Assembly: GCA_930367215.1 (NCBI GenBank)
Contig: OV884056.1
Span: 46,252,308 to 46,316,307, forward strand
Length of the DNA stretch: 64,000 nucleotides
Origin: Pollenia angustigena
Lineage: Eukaryota; Arthropoda; Insecta; Diptera; Polleniidae
Direction: 5' to 3'
Numbering within the stretch: the stretch's first letter is position 1; every line of letters begins with the position of its first letter. The notes under the pieces were generated by a model, which had not been told where the DNA came from, searched no databases, and worked only from the letters and a program-made list of their open reading frames with translations. Position numbers and translations under genes: made by a program. Shown here piece by piece: positions 23,272-33,353 of this stretch.

Positions 23272-24017
23272 CAGTGTTCGAAAATAAACACTTAATATCG
23301 CTCCGTTCGGTTCGGTAGATTTGTGAAAAACACAAACGCTAATAGTTATTGTGTAGAAAATCATTTTAAAAAAATTACGTTTCCCTTTTTGTCATCTTTC
23401 GAACACAAATATAATACTGTTTTTATCAAACTCAACGAAAGATGAGAATATTTAATTCCGTTCGCTTTTATAAATCCACAAACTTCATTGTGTTCGGTTC
23501 ATCTTTCAAACACAAAAATAATACTTCGAACACAAAAATAATACTGTTTTTATCAAACTCAACGAAAGATGAGAATATTTAATTCCGTTCGGTTTTATAA
23601 ATCCACAAACTTCATTGTGTTCGGTTCGGCTAATTAATGTTCGTCCCTTTTGGCTGGTAAAAGAACCAAACATTTTTTACAAAAACAAAATACAAATATG
23701 AAAAAAAAACAAAAAGCCAGTAAAATAATTCTCCACAAACGAAACATATACACAAGCCACGCACAAGCTGTTCGTAGTGCGGTAAAAAAAGAAACACTAT
23801 ATAACATTAAAATATAATGTTTGTCTTCAGTATCACTACAATTGTTCTGTTTTTTAACGAAGAACAGAACAATATATAATGTTCGGCTCTTTCTTGAAAA
23901 TAGTTTCAAACGGTATTAAGGGTTGTGTTCGTCTACACAATCGCTAAAAAAAAATAGATATCGTTCTTGGGTGTGTGAGCCGAACGTTAATAAAGTACTG
24001 TTTATTTTCGAACACTT
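23272..24017. mobile_element. 746-bp hAT-like MITE (family H2)
   Basis: Ends CAGTGTTCGAAAATAAACAC and (reverse complement) AAGTGTTCGAAAATAAACAG; flanks ATTTAAAC (23264-23271) and ATTTAAAA (24018-24025) match 7 of 8. It contains an internal tandem duplication of about 110-130 bp (23393-23500 and 23501-23630) absent from the 521-bp copy at 47758-48278. A truncated copy is at 42801-42884. Confidence 0.8.
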
Positions 24018-24110
24018 ATTTAAAACTAAGCCACACACAAAATTCTGTGACAGTATCAGATTTAATGACAAGCTCTTTCAATAAGGCTCCTTGGGAATAC
24101 TACCCCTAAT

Positions 24111-25360
24111 TTTGCTATAATCGCTTAATAACATTATTAATAACACAACTTCGCAAAAGAAGAAGAAAAACATAAAGCAATCAGCATAAAAATGTCTTTG
24201 GTAATATTCATTACCACAAATGTTGTTAAAAATCAAAACTTTCGGAGGGTGTTTATGTTCAACACAAGAATTAAATACACATAACAGAAGTTAAACCTTA
24301 AAATTTTTAACGATAATGTTTACATTAGAGATTAGTGAAACATATTGTATACCCTTAGAAGCAACATTTAATCCCTAAAGTATAGAAAATTGCACAATAA
24401 TTGTTAGATTTATACACTTGCTACAAAAACCTCCCCTTTTTTCTTAGAATTAAACCCCAACTCTTGGAATTAGAATACAATGACTGTGATTAATTTCCTT
24501 AAAATAAATGTAGTAAAATGGCGTATAATAGCCCACAGTAGTTTGTTATTTTTAATACGGACACCCTGTATGCCAACATAATAATGTCATTTTCAATCAT
24601 TTATGGTGATTATCCAGCCAGCTATCCATCCATCCATCTAACTAGACATACATCTACTTAATGTTGCCATTTCTGACTCTATGACTTGACAAAATGTTGG
24701 ACGACTGACTAATAATGTAAATAATGTGTATAAAATAAATAAAATATTTAAGTAAAATTATTCATTAAATCACTTTTGTGTTATGTATTTGGGTAAAATT
24801 ATTTACAAGCTTTCCTTTTTGTTTCCCCTTCCTCTTTCCTCTTTTTGTAAACTCACCATGTGGTTGGTTTATTTTGCATTCGCATGTGTGTGTGTTTAAA
24901 GTATTTACATATGTATTTTTGATAGAAATCCATTATTTTACGTTTTATTTTATTAACATATTTATAAGTTTATTTTAGTTATGATATGAGGATTTTGTTA
25001 ATTAAAATCATGATTAATTTGAGATTATAATCAAAGTGTCACATTTATGTCAGACATGAAATGTTTTATAAAATAAAACATATGGTATGTCTTACTGGAT
25101 ATGGGTTATAATATTTCAATAAAGTATAATTTAAGGTTATTAGACGGTTAACCTTAAAGGAATAATAAGTAATAACGAATCGTTATAAATTCTTAAGCTG
25201 TACAAATTATAAAAATACACATTCCAAGTAGATTTTGCCTAAAAAAAACGTAGTCGACTTACTGAAAAGGAATTAGCTGTACATATTTCTAGAAAGTATT
25301 TTAAAGGGTTCATTTTTGAGAAAGCGTTTCACTATGTGGTTATATACATAAATGTAGCCA
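24111..25360. other. AT-rich spacer
   Basis: No gene or clear repeat pair. A short ATCC run lies near 24620-24640. Confidence 0.45.
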
Positions 25361-25372
25361 ATATGCCACACT

Positions 25373-27750
25373 AGGGTGACCGTTAAAATCAAAAGTTGGA
25401 TTTATTTAGGTCTCACTCGCCAATTTGGTGGCTATTGATAAAAAAACAACTCCAAAAATTTTTTAGGACGATCGGCGAAGGCTAAGCCGTCCCTCAAGCC
25501 CGCCAAAGTTTGAGAAAAATCGTAAAGTCCGACTTGTATGACTTATATTTAGAAAAAAATTAATTTTACATAAAAATCGTTTTCTAAGAAGTTGTTGTTA
25601 GTAAAGTTTCCAACAACTTTTGCCTTAACAAGTTTTCTCTAAAACTCATATTGAACAAAACCTAATTAAAATAAAAAGTAAACAGCAGCATTGATTCGAA
25701 TTTTTTCTTTAGAACTGTTTTTTCTTACACACGTCAATTCAGCTTTAATATTTGTGTTTGTGTGCGTTTGCTTAAAAAAAATAGTCAAACGCATATCATT
25801 TGTTTCTAACGTACCACGGTTGATAAAGTTGGTGCAATTGTACTTTTTTGATACAATTCAAAGCCAAAAAGTACGGTGGTACCACCGTGACTCATTTGGT
25901 ACTATTTCCAAATTTTTCAAACCTAAATATTTATAATTAATATAAAATGGCAACTCGTATTTACTGTCCAATGAATATAAACTGATTTCAGTGTTTGGTG
26001 TAAATGGTTTTGCCAAAGTGCAAATGCAGAATTTCGTAGCGTTTTTATGAAATCTGAAATAAACTCTGTGTATGTTGTTGTTGGATTTAACAAAACAGCT
26101 ATGATATTTTGCATTTGCTCTTTGCAAGACCATTTGCACCAAACACTAAACTTCGCTATTGTGAATAGATTCTTGCACTTGATCATTGGACAATTGCATA
26201 TACCACATTCTAAATCAAGTATCAGCGGCAGCATATAAGGCTTCATGGCAAAATATTATAAAAACAAAGGAACGAAATAGACCGTATGTACCAATGGTTT
26301 CAAGTGTAACCGAAACAAGTCTTTTTCTTTTATAAAAAAAATATTTATTACTATTGGGGTCGAAAAAGTACGATTGTAGAAGTTCGTAAATACGATATTG
26401 GTTTTCTCATTTATCATCCCTGTAACATACCTGCACGCTTTCTTTATTCTTTAAGGGGGCTCTCATATAAAATTGTCAACACAGACTAGAAATATATTGA
26501 AGAAAAAGCCCCAGAACTGCCAAGGAATCGCCCCAAGGGGGATTAAATATATGACGGACCTTCATTAGTTTTTTGTGCTTAACATTTTTTTAAAACATCT
26601 TGTATCTCCACCCTTTAGGGGGCTCTCATACAAATATGCCGGTTTAATATAATTCTTAAATTTGGCCACTGCAGCGTCAAGATTGCCCTTAGTTGGGTCA
26701 AAAGTATGACCAACCTCACATAATTTGTTTTATCCCCATTGCCAAAAAAAAATTTGGTTTCCAAAACGACTACGCATGTTAGAAAAACCTATAACAATGG
26801 TTAAAGGTAATATTATTGTGGAATTTCGTTTTTTTAGTTTATTTTATAAACTAAACCGTTTTTGAGTTACGCTGTGCAACCTCCTCCGTTTTCGAAATTT
26901 TGAAAACAAGAGCTAACCTAAAAAATGGTTAGCACCACTGAATTCAGCGTACCCGAGTTAGGGTAAAACGCCAGGTGCCCGGCTGGTCGGTTTTTTTTTT
27001 AAATAATCAAAATGTTTTTCAACAAAACTAATTCATAGAAAATGCGTTTCTTTAATGAATTAAAAATTAGATTTTTTAGTGGCTTATTCAATATTTTAAG
27101 TTTATTTTGTTTAATAAGAGATAAAGAAAAACTTGTGAACAAATTTTCTACAAAATTAATATTTTCTAAGTTATTAAACATAAAAGTCAGATTTCATGTA
27201 AATTATAATTTTTCTTAAACTTTGGTGGGCTTGAGGGACGGCTTAGCCTTCGCCGATCGTCCTAAAAATTTTTGAGTTGTTTTTTTATCAATACCCACCA
27301 AATTGGCTAGTGAGACCTAAATAAATCCAACTTTTGATTTTAACGGCCACCCTAGGGTACCACCTTTGAATTGTATCAAAAAAGTACAATTGCACCAACT
27401 TTATCAACCGTGGTACGTTAGAAACAAATGATATGCGTTTGACTATTTTTTTTTTAAGCAAACGCACACAAACACAAATATTAAAGCTGAATTGACGAGT
27501 GTAAGAAAAAACAGTTCTAAAGAAACAATTCGCATCAATGCTGCTGTTTACTTTTTATTTTAATTAGGTTTTGTTCAATATGGGTTTTAGAGAAAACTTG
27601 TTTAGGCAAAAGTAGTTGGAAACTTTACTAACAACAACTTCTTAGAAAACGATTTTTATGTAAAACTAATATTTTCCTAAATATAAGTCATACAAGTCGG
27701 ACTTTACGATTTTTCTCAAAAATTTGCTCTATACAGTTAACGACCACCCT
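25373..27750. mobile_element. complex long-inverted-repeat element
   Basis: Outer ends are AGGGTGACCGTTAAAATC (left) and AGGGTGGTCGTTAACTG (right, reverse complement). The flanks share ATGCCACACT (25363-25372 and 27752-27761, one unpaired A at 27751). Two modules are inverted between the arms: A (25373-25515 against 27220-27353) and B (about 25505-25880 against 27355-27720). The order is A B ... A' B' rather than the B' A' of a simple palindrome, and A' ends with a second copy of the terminus at 27353. A smaller hairpin of about 160 bp lies at 25989-26150. Long inverted repeats with a 9-11 bp TSD suggest a Mutator-like or Foldback-like element; no transposase is visible. Confidence 0.6.
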
Positions 27751-28399
27751 AATGCCACACTAGCCTGAAGCTTAAAACTGCAGATTTTTTAAAGATCGCA
27801 TTTCGGGTACCACGAAAAACAGTACCCTGTAGAGAGTAATACAGGTCATGGATTGATTACACTGTGCTAGTTGAAAAATCTGTTAAGCGGGGCACTAGGT
27901 TTTACTAGGTAAATTCGTGTGATGTTTATTCCAATAAAAGTGTAAAAAATAAAAATTTATTTAAAAACAAACAGCTAACCGTTGGATACGATATAAAGGC
28001 GATATCTACAAAAAAAGAGGATTTTTTTTTTATATCAAAAAAAAAATAAGTACACAGTACACAAATTTTGAATAATAATGGGTGATTTTTTAAGAGCTAT
28101 AGGAAAGTTTTTTAAAAAAAACACATAAAGTTCAGAAAAATTCATGAAAACTTTATTTAAATCGATAGTACGGTCCATATAATTTAATGTTTGAAGATTA
28201 TTTCATGCAAATGTTGACCGTGGCTGCGCCTCAAATGGTCCATCCGCTTAGTCCAATTTTGGCATACTTCTTCCAACATTTCGGCCGGTATCTCATGAAT
28301 AAATGCTTCAATGTTGTCTTCCAATGCGTTAATTGAAGCGGCATGTGTGTATAGACATGAGCTTTAACATAGCCCCACAAAAATAGTCTAATGGTGTAA

Positions 28400-28904
28400 T
28401 GCTATGTTCACATTTGGGTTTTTAAACGCGTTTAAGCAAAATGTAGCTAATCAAAGCCGTTCACATTACATTTGAGATGATTAAGATGACAAATGATTAA
28501 GAAAAAAAACCACACAAACAAACACACAAAAAACAACAAACAAATTTAAATTTCTTTAAAGTATTAAAAATGGATAAAAACACTTTTATAAAGTTATCAG
28601 AAGATTATTTTAATCATTTTAATGATGTAATTGTGAAAATTTATGAATTATTTAAGAAAAAAAAATAAAAATATTAAGCAGAAATCTTGGCCGGTTGTAC
28701 ACGGTTGTTGGCGATTCTACATTCGAGGTATGTTCAGTGGATTCTATGTGGTTTATGAAGTGATTTAGTTGTAATCATGTCAATTTGAAGTGATTAACAA
28801 ATCACTTCAATGTATGGGTAATCATCTCGATTTTGAAGTGATTAGAGCTTAATCACGTTCGAGCTGCTTAAACGCGTTTAAGAACCCAAGTGTGAACATA
28901 GTAT
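28400..28904. mobile_element. 505-bp MITE, TAA TSD (family P1, PIF/Harbinger-like)
   Basis: Termini share CTATGTTCACATTTGGG-like ends followed by the palindrome TTTAAACGCGTTTAAGC. TAA lies at 28397-28399 and 28905-28907, inside the mariner transposase. Internally it carries a frame starting MDKNTFIKLSEDYFN that is shared with the copy at 40808-41317, so both derive from one larger coding element. Confidence 0.7.
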
Positions 28905-29167
28905 TAAATCATATACCATAAACCGCACCAAACTGTGACTTTTTCTGGATGCATTGGTAGCTCTTGCAATGCTTGTGGCTGATCTTCACTCAAAAATCGA
29001 CCATTCTGCTTATTAACGTACCCATTGAGCCAAAAATTAGCTTCGTCGCTGAACACAATTTTTCGATAAAAAAGTGGATGAACTTTCTTTACAGAGCACG
29101 CATTTTGATAATAAAATTCAATAATTTACAAGCTTTGTTCGTTTGTAAGACGATTCATGGTTAAATT

Positions 29168-29412
29168 CACAGAGCACACAGAGGCGTCACGAGACAGAAA
29201 ATATTGTGTTTTTTCTGTATTTTTCTTCGAAAGCTGCCCTTTTTGCGTTTTTTGTTTTGATGATGCAATTTGTGTTGATAGTAGCGGCCTGTTTTTACAC
29301 ATTGTCACTTCACTAACAAAAAACGTTTTCTTTCCCTTTCTCCGAAAGCTGCCCACGCAAATGATTTATGCATTTTTCTTACGTCACTTTTTTCATCTCT
29401 GTATGCTTTTTG
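29168..29412. mobile_element. 245-bp hAT-like MITE (family H1), second copy
   Basis: Ends CACAGAGCACACAGAG and (reverse complement) CAAAAAGCATACAGAG; flanks GTTAAATT (29160-29167) and ATTAAATT (29413-29420) match 7 of 8. Inserted about 10 bp upstream of the mariner-like transposase ATG and in the opposite relative orientation to the copy at 4269-4514. Confidence 0.8.
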
Positions 29413-29504
29413 ATTAAATTATAGACCAAACTGAAGATGTTTGACAGTGAAACAAAACACGAAACGCTTAAAAATCACCCATTATAAATATGTAGTATAA
29501 ATAC

Positions 29505-30251
29505 TAGTGCTGAGATACTATTGATATTTTCTACTATCGATATTTATCGATAGTTCAGATTTCACTATCGATATATCGATATTACTATAGACTGAATGTT
29601 TGTACTTAAGTAGGAAAACTTTAACTAGTTTTTTATCAGGCTGCAGTTCGTTATTTTTATCACTTTATTGAACGTAAGAGACGTATGTATGTACGTACGT
29701 TATTTTAGATGACAGTTTTTAAAAATTGTGATGCTGATAAGCACCTTTCTGAAGGAACCAAAGTAACAGGGACTATAAGAAATTTTATGGCAACTTTAGA
29801 TAATGTTCTAAATTGGATTTGATTCTCAACCGAAAAGGTAATCAATCTAGCGAACTTTTCCTCTTATGGTCGTTCATTGTTTTATCCTATGCTCGCAATA
29901 GCAATTACATTTTTATTTGATTTTTTTACAACATCATAAAACTATCTGACATTTCAGTCCCTATGTAAACATATAAAAATTTCGGCGTAAAAGCCTTAAG
30001 TCAATAGTAAAAAAGCACAGCTTAGCAAGCCATACCACCTGCCATTCTTGTTGTTTGTATTCATTGCTGTAATTCTGCGCGAATTAATAATAGCAAGTAA
30101 AAACTTGCGGCAAAAAACTGTGTGTGTATAGCTGCTGTAACATGTCTTCATAGCTGTATTTTAAATAATATATATACATATATATCGATATTGATATTTT
30201 TCCTATCGATATTTTCGATAGTTTAAGACTATCGATAGTTTCCCAGCACTA
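29505..30251. mobile_element. 747-bp hAT-like MITE rich in TATCGATA
   Basis: Ends TAGTGCTGAGATACTAT and (reverse complement) TAGTGCTGGGAAACTAT; flanks ATAAATAC (29497-29504) and TTAAATAC (30252-30259) match 7 of 8. At least six TATCGATA words sit in the two subterminal regions (29535-29582 and 30183-30240). In Drosophila TATCGATA is the DNA-replication-related element bound by DREF; a link here is inference. Confidence 0.75.
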
Positions 30252-30281
30252 TTAAATACATAACAAAAAACATTATATAAT

Positions 30282-30691
30282 AGTGGTATTCACACCGAAG
30301 TTGTTAATATGTTACTCGGTAGTTTGTTAATTTGTTAAAGTTACCAACTTTGAACGACCCCCTTTTTAAAACTTTGTTAGTCTGGTAACTTTCGTAGTGA
30401 AACAACTGATTTATTGTTCTGACACAATTAATTATTCTGGAAAAAATGAAACATGCCACGAGAAAGTGTAAAAACAATTGTCAACCATTTAATTACTCAT
30501 GCTTTGACACAAATAACGTTTGCTGACGGTAAGTAGTGAGTTACCAACTAACAACTATTTTATCAGGGGTGCCGTGTCGTTAATTTGTTAAATGTTAATA
30601 CGGTAGCGCGTTAAATATACAAAAACAAAATGCGTGTAAAAAAGTAACGATTAACGACTAACAAACTAACAAGCTCGGTGTGAATTCCGCT
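30282..30691. mobile_element. 410-bp MITE, 3-bp TSD
   Basis: Ends AGTGGTATTCACACCGAAG and (reverse complement) AGCGGAATTCACACCGAGC, flanked by AAT on both sides (or TAA/ATA depending on where the end is placed). Subterminal DNA is rich in TTGTTA/TAACAA words. Probably PIF/Harbinger-like. Confidence 0.65.
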
Positions 30692-30699
30692 AATAACAC

Positions 30700-31720
30700 T
30701 GTTCGGTAAAAAAACAAAAGAAGTAGGGAGCAAGAACTGTGTTATGTTATTTTAACTGATTTGAGCATGCTGAATCTAATTTTCAGCTGTTTCGGAGTAA
30801 TTCAGAAAGTAGTGTCGATACACTTTTTGCAAAATTAGTACTATTTTTTCCAAAAATTCATACAAAAGTTTTAAATCCTTTATCATTTATCAAAAAGCCA
30901 GGTATATAACGAATAAAATAAGGCATATATCTAGAAAATCTGTGGAAAAATGCTAATTTTATGTATTATTCATTACTGTGGGTTTGACTTATATTTCATC
31001 ATGACTTGGGAACGATTTGAATACGATTTCCAGCAACAGATTTGGAATTAAATTCCCTATTAGCCATTCTAACAATAGTTCTTTGTATTATCAACAGTTA
31101 GATATTCGCAGATATTCAGAAAATATTAGCGGTAAATTTTTTTAAGCTAAATTCATTATATTTTTTGTTTTAAAAATTCGTAAAAAAAATTTAAGGGCAA
31201 AAATTACATTTTTGTAATTTATCGGCAAGAAATTTATATAACGAATAAAATAAGCCATAAACAATGAAAATTAGTTGACAAACGCTGATTTTATTCACAA
31301 TTTATTGACACTTTTATTTATAATACGTACATACATATAGAAATTTCATGAAAGTACTTTCATATGAAAATGCAGGGTTATAAAACAAATGAAATTTTTC
31401 GATTTCTACACGTTCAACAAACATCGCGATACTGTGTCGCAGTGCTCATACAGACAAAAGTATTTTAGCATTTTACACATCAACCTTTCTTAAAGCAAGT
31501 CATATAACAAAACAGAGTTGAAGTCCTTTTTGGTAAAAACAAGTAGATACCCCTCTTCTTTCCTCTCTCTTCCATAAACTCAGAATTGCTTCAAGAAAAA
31601 TGTATGTGTTTAAAAGCAGACTAAAGCAAGTAGGTACATTTATTATTCCCAAGATATACATAAGATAATCACGCATGACAAGAAGAAAGATCTCATATAA
31701 TCTTTCTTACATATATACAT
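30700..31720. other. AT-rich spacer
   Basis: No gene or repeat pair recognised. Confidence 0.45.
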
Positions 31721-31727
31721 ACATTAA

Positions 31728-32115
31728 GGCCCAAATACATTGATCAAAATACTCATCAAGCATTGTGGTAGTATTAGTGAAAATATGTTTGTATGTGTCA
31801 CACCGACGATGCTGGATGGAAAATCAAAAAATTTAGATATTACGGCGAATATTACGTCAAGCACACGTACACGATGAATTCGCCGGCTGGACAAGCATTT
31901 GACAAGTGTATTTGGGCCTTTAAAGGCCCAAATACATTGATCAAAATACTCATCAAGCATTGTGGTAGTATTAGTGAAAATATGTTTGTATGTGTCACAC
32001 CGACGATGCTGGATGGAAAATCAAAAAATTTAGATATGACGGAGAATATTACGTCAAGCACACGTACACGATGAATTCGCCGGCTGGACAAGCATTTGAC
32101 AAGTGTATTTGGGCC
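31728..32115. mobile_element. tandem dimer of a 191-bp piggyBac-like MITE
   Basis: Two nearly identical 191-bp units (31728-31918 and 31925-32115) each begin GGCCCAAATACATTGATC and end TGTATTTGGGCC. TTAA flanks the dimer on both sides (31724-31727 and 32116-32119), and the units are joined by TTTAAA (31919-31924). TTAA is the piggyBac target. The units differ at a few positions only (for example gatattacggc against gatatgacgga). Confidence 0.8.
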
Positions 32116-32306
32116 TTAAAGCTAGGAGTTTTAATAAAATAGTAAGTACAAAAATGTATCTATTCATTTAGTAAAAAGTATCAAAAAAGTGCCAAGAATT
32201 GCGAAAAGTATCACATTTGGGTGCAAAAGTAGTAAAATAGTATCCAAGCAGTTGAAAAAGTGGCAATTTACTACTTTGGTAGCACCAACGGTTACACTGT
32301 CTCAGC

Positions 32307-32914
32307 TAGGGATGCCAAACGGGAAATCCCGAATTCCCAGGATTCTTCGGGATTGACAAATCCTTTATCCCGGGATTTATTTTTATTAATTCCGGGATTT
32401 TTAATATATCAACTTTTGTGTACAAAAATGTTCGTTTTTATTGAATTTTTATACTCTATACAAAAAAAAATTATATATCAGTTGTATTTTTTATTTTTAT
32501 AATTCTTATTTTTCTTTTTTAAAAATATATGTTATATATGAGGGGCTTAAAGCACAAGGGGTTCCAGTGACTTATTTTAAATAATGAGACAGAAGCGGTT
32601 GTTTCGATTGTGCTTCAAGCGAAGCAGGTATTTTAATGTCAAGCGCTTGAATTGTTCACTAAATCTAGCGTCCGGATGAGAATCTTACATTCACCTCTTG
32701 TGCTCTGAACAACTTCTCCGTACTATACCTATAATTTCATATGTAAACTAAATTTTAGAAAAAGGCACTTAAACCCCTTGTGCTCTAAGCCCTCATATAT
32801 AATACCTTTTGAAAATTCATAAATAAATAAAAAAAAGTGTTGTTTATTTAAAAAAGACCCGAAAAATCCCGAAATCCCAGGGTTTTCTAAAATCAATCCC
32901 GATTGGCATCCCTA
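32307..32914. mobile_element. 608-bp hAT-like element
   Basis: Ends TAGGGATGCCAAACGGGA and (reverse complement) TAGGGATGCCAATCGGGA are flanked by a perfect 8-bp TSD GTCTCAGC (32299-32306, 32915-32922). Subterminal repeats of CCCGGGAT/ATCCCG are visible. A smaller element (32540-32794) is nested inside. Confidence 0.85.
32540..32794. mobile_element. 255-bp nested MITE
   Basis: Ends GAGGGGCTTAAAGCACAAGG and (reverse complement) GAGGGCTTAGAGCACAAGG. Flanks share ATATAT, but the AT-rich context makes the TSD length uncertain. Confidence 0.6.
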
Positions 32915-33174
32915 GTCTCAGCATGTGCCTTGAAATTGTTTTCGTCTATACAATCTTGGAGAAATCCAATTTATGTACATAAAAACTTTACCTAGCACCC
33001 AGCTTGTTTTTGGCTGATTATTTTTTGTAAAAATCACCCAAACGATTCTTTTCAGATCAGCTTTGTTGATTAAAAACTGATTTATCACCTGGGTGAATAA
33101 AAAGGATTCATATAGATTAGGTGTCAAATACATTTGGTAAAAAAAACTGTCATATATCCAAATTGATTTACTTA

Positions 33175-33353
33175 GGCTCCTATCACGGTTCACAACTCAA
33201 CTCAGTTGAGTTGTAATTTCTTAATTTTTGTATTATGGTTTACAACTTTGCTATATTGCGGTGAACAAAAACATAACAAAAATTGCAGATGATCACAACC
33301 AGTTGTCTTAATTATAACTCAACTGAGTTGAGTTGTAAACCGTAATAGGGGCC
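33175..33353. mobile_element. 179-bp palindromic MITE, TTA TSD
   Basis: Ends GGCTCCTATCACGGTTCACA and (reverse complement) GGCCCCTATTACGGTTTACA, flanked by TTA (33172-33174, 33354-33356). Each arm has its own near-palindrome CAACTCAACT-C-AGTTGAGTTG, so each arm can fold by itself. Confidence 0.75.

Larger units (their letters stand above)
22311..24110 (+). pseudogene. LINE relict (CR1-like ORF2 C-terminus) split by two insertions
   Basis: At 22311-22588 a decayed frame shows a KLNFHTHIK stretch, RAILEYDSVIWDS and ESVQKRFVLF, clearly related to the C-terminal part of the intact ORF2 at 12516-15398 and containing two in-frame stops. The frame resumes at 23075 (DPRENLPLYCSR) and at about 23225 (NVPNRQLRSYEPLYLN), then fades after 24026. 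Insertions at 22589-23070 and 23272-24017 separate the three pieces. Confidence 0.7.
28078..29482 (-). mobile_element. Tc1/mariner element with broken transposase, two MITEs inside
   Basis: Ends ATGGGTGATTTTTTAAGAG and (reverse complement) ATGGGTGATTTTTAAGC are flanked by TA (28076-28077, 29483-29484). The minus strand carries a transposase start MNRLTNEQS at about 29157, pieces of the catalytic region (IVFSDEANFWLNG style, 29010-29070), and a C-terminus NIEAFIHEIPAEM with VCQNWTKRMDHLRR and HLHEIIFKH (28200-28340). The coding part is interrupted by a MITE at 28400-28904 and the region just upstream of the ATG by another at 29168-29412. Internal deletion has also removed part of the N-terminal domain, so it is dead. 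Confidence 0.8.

Noticed and set aside
25858..26246. Two minus-strand frames of about 100 codons inside the 25.4-27.75 kb element
   Set aside because: Overlapping frames across an inverted-repeat region (hairpin at 25989-26150) with no transposase motifs.
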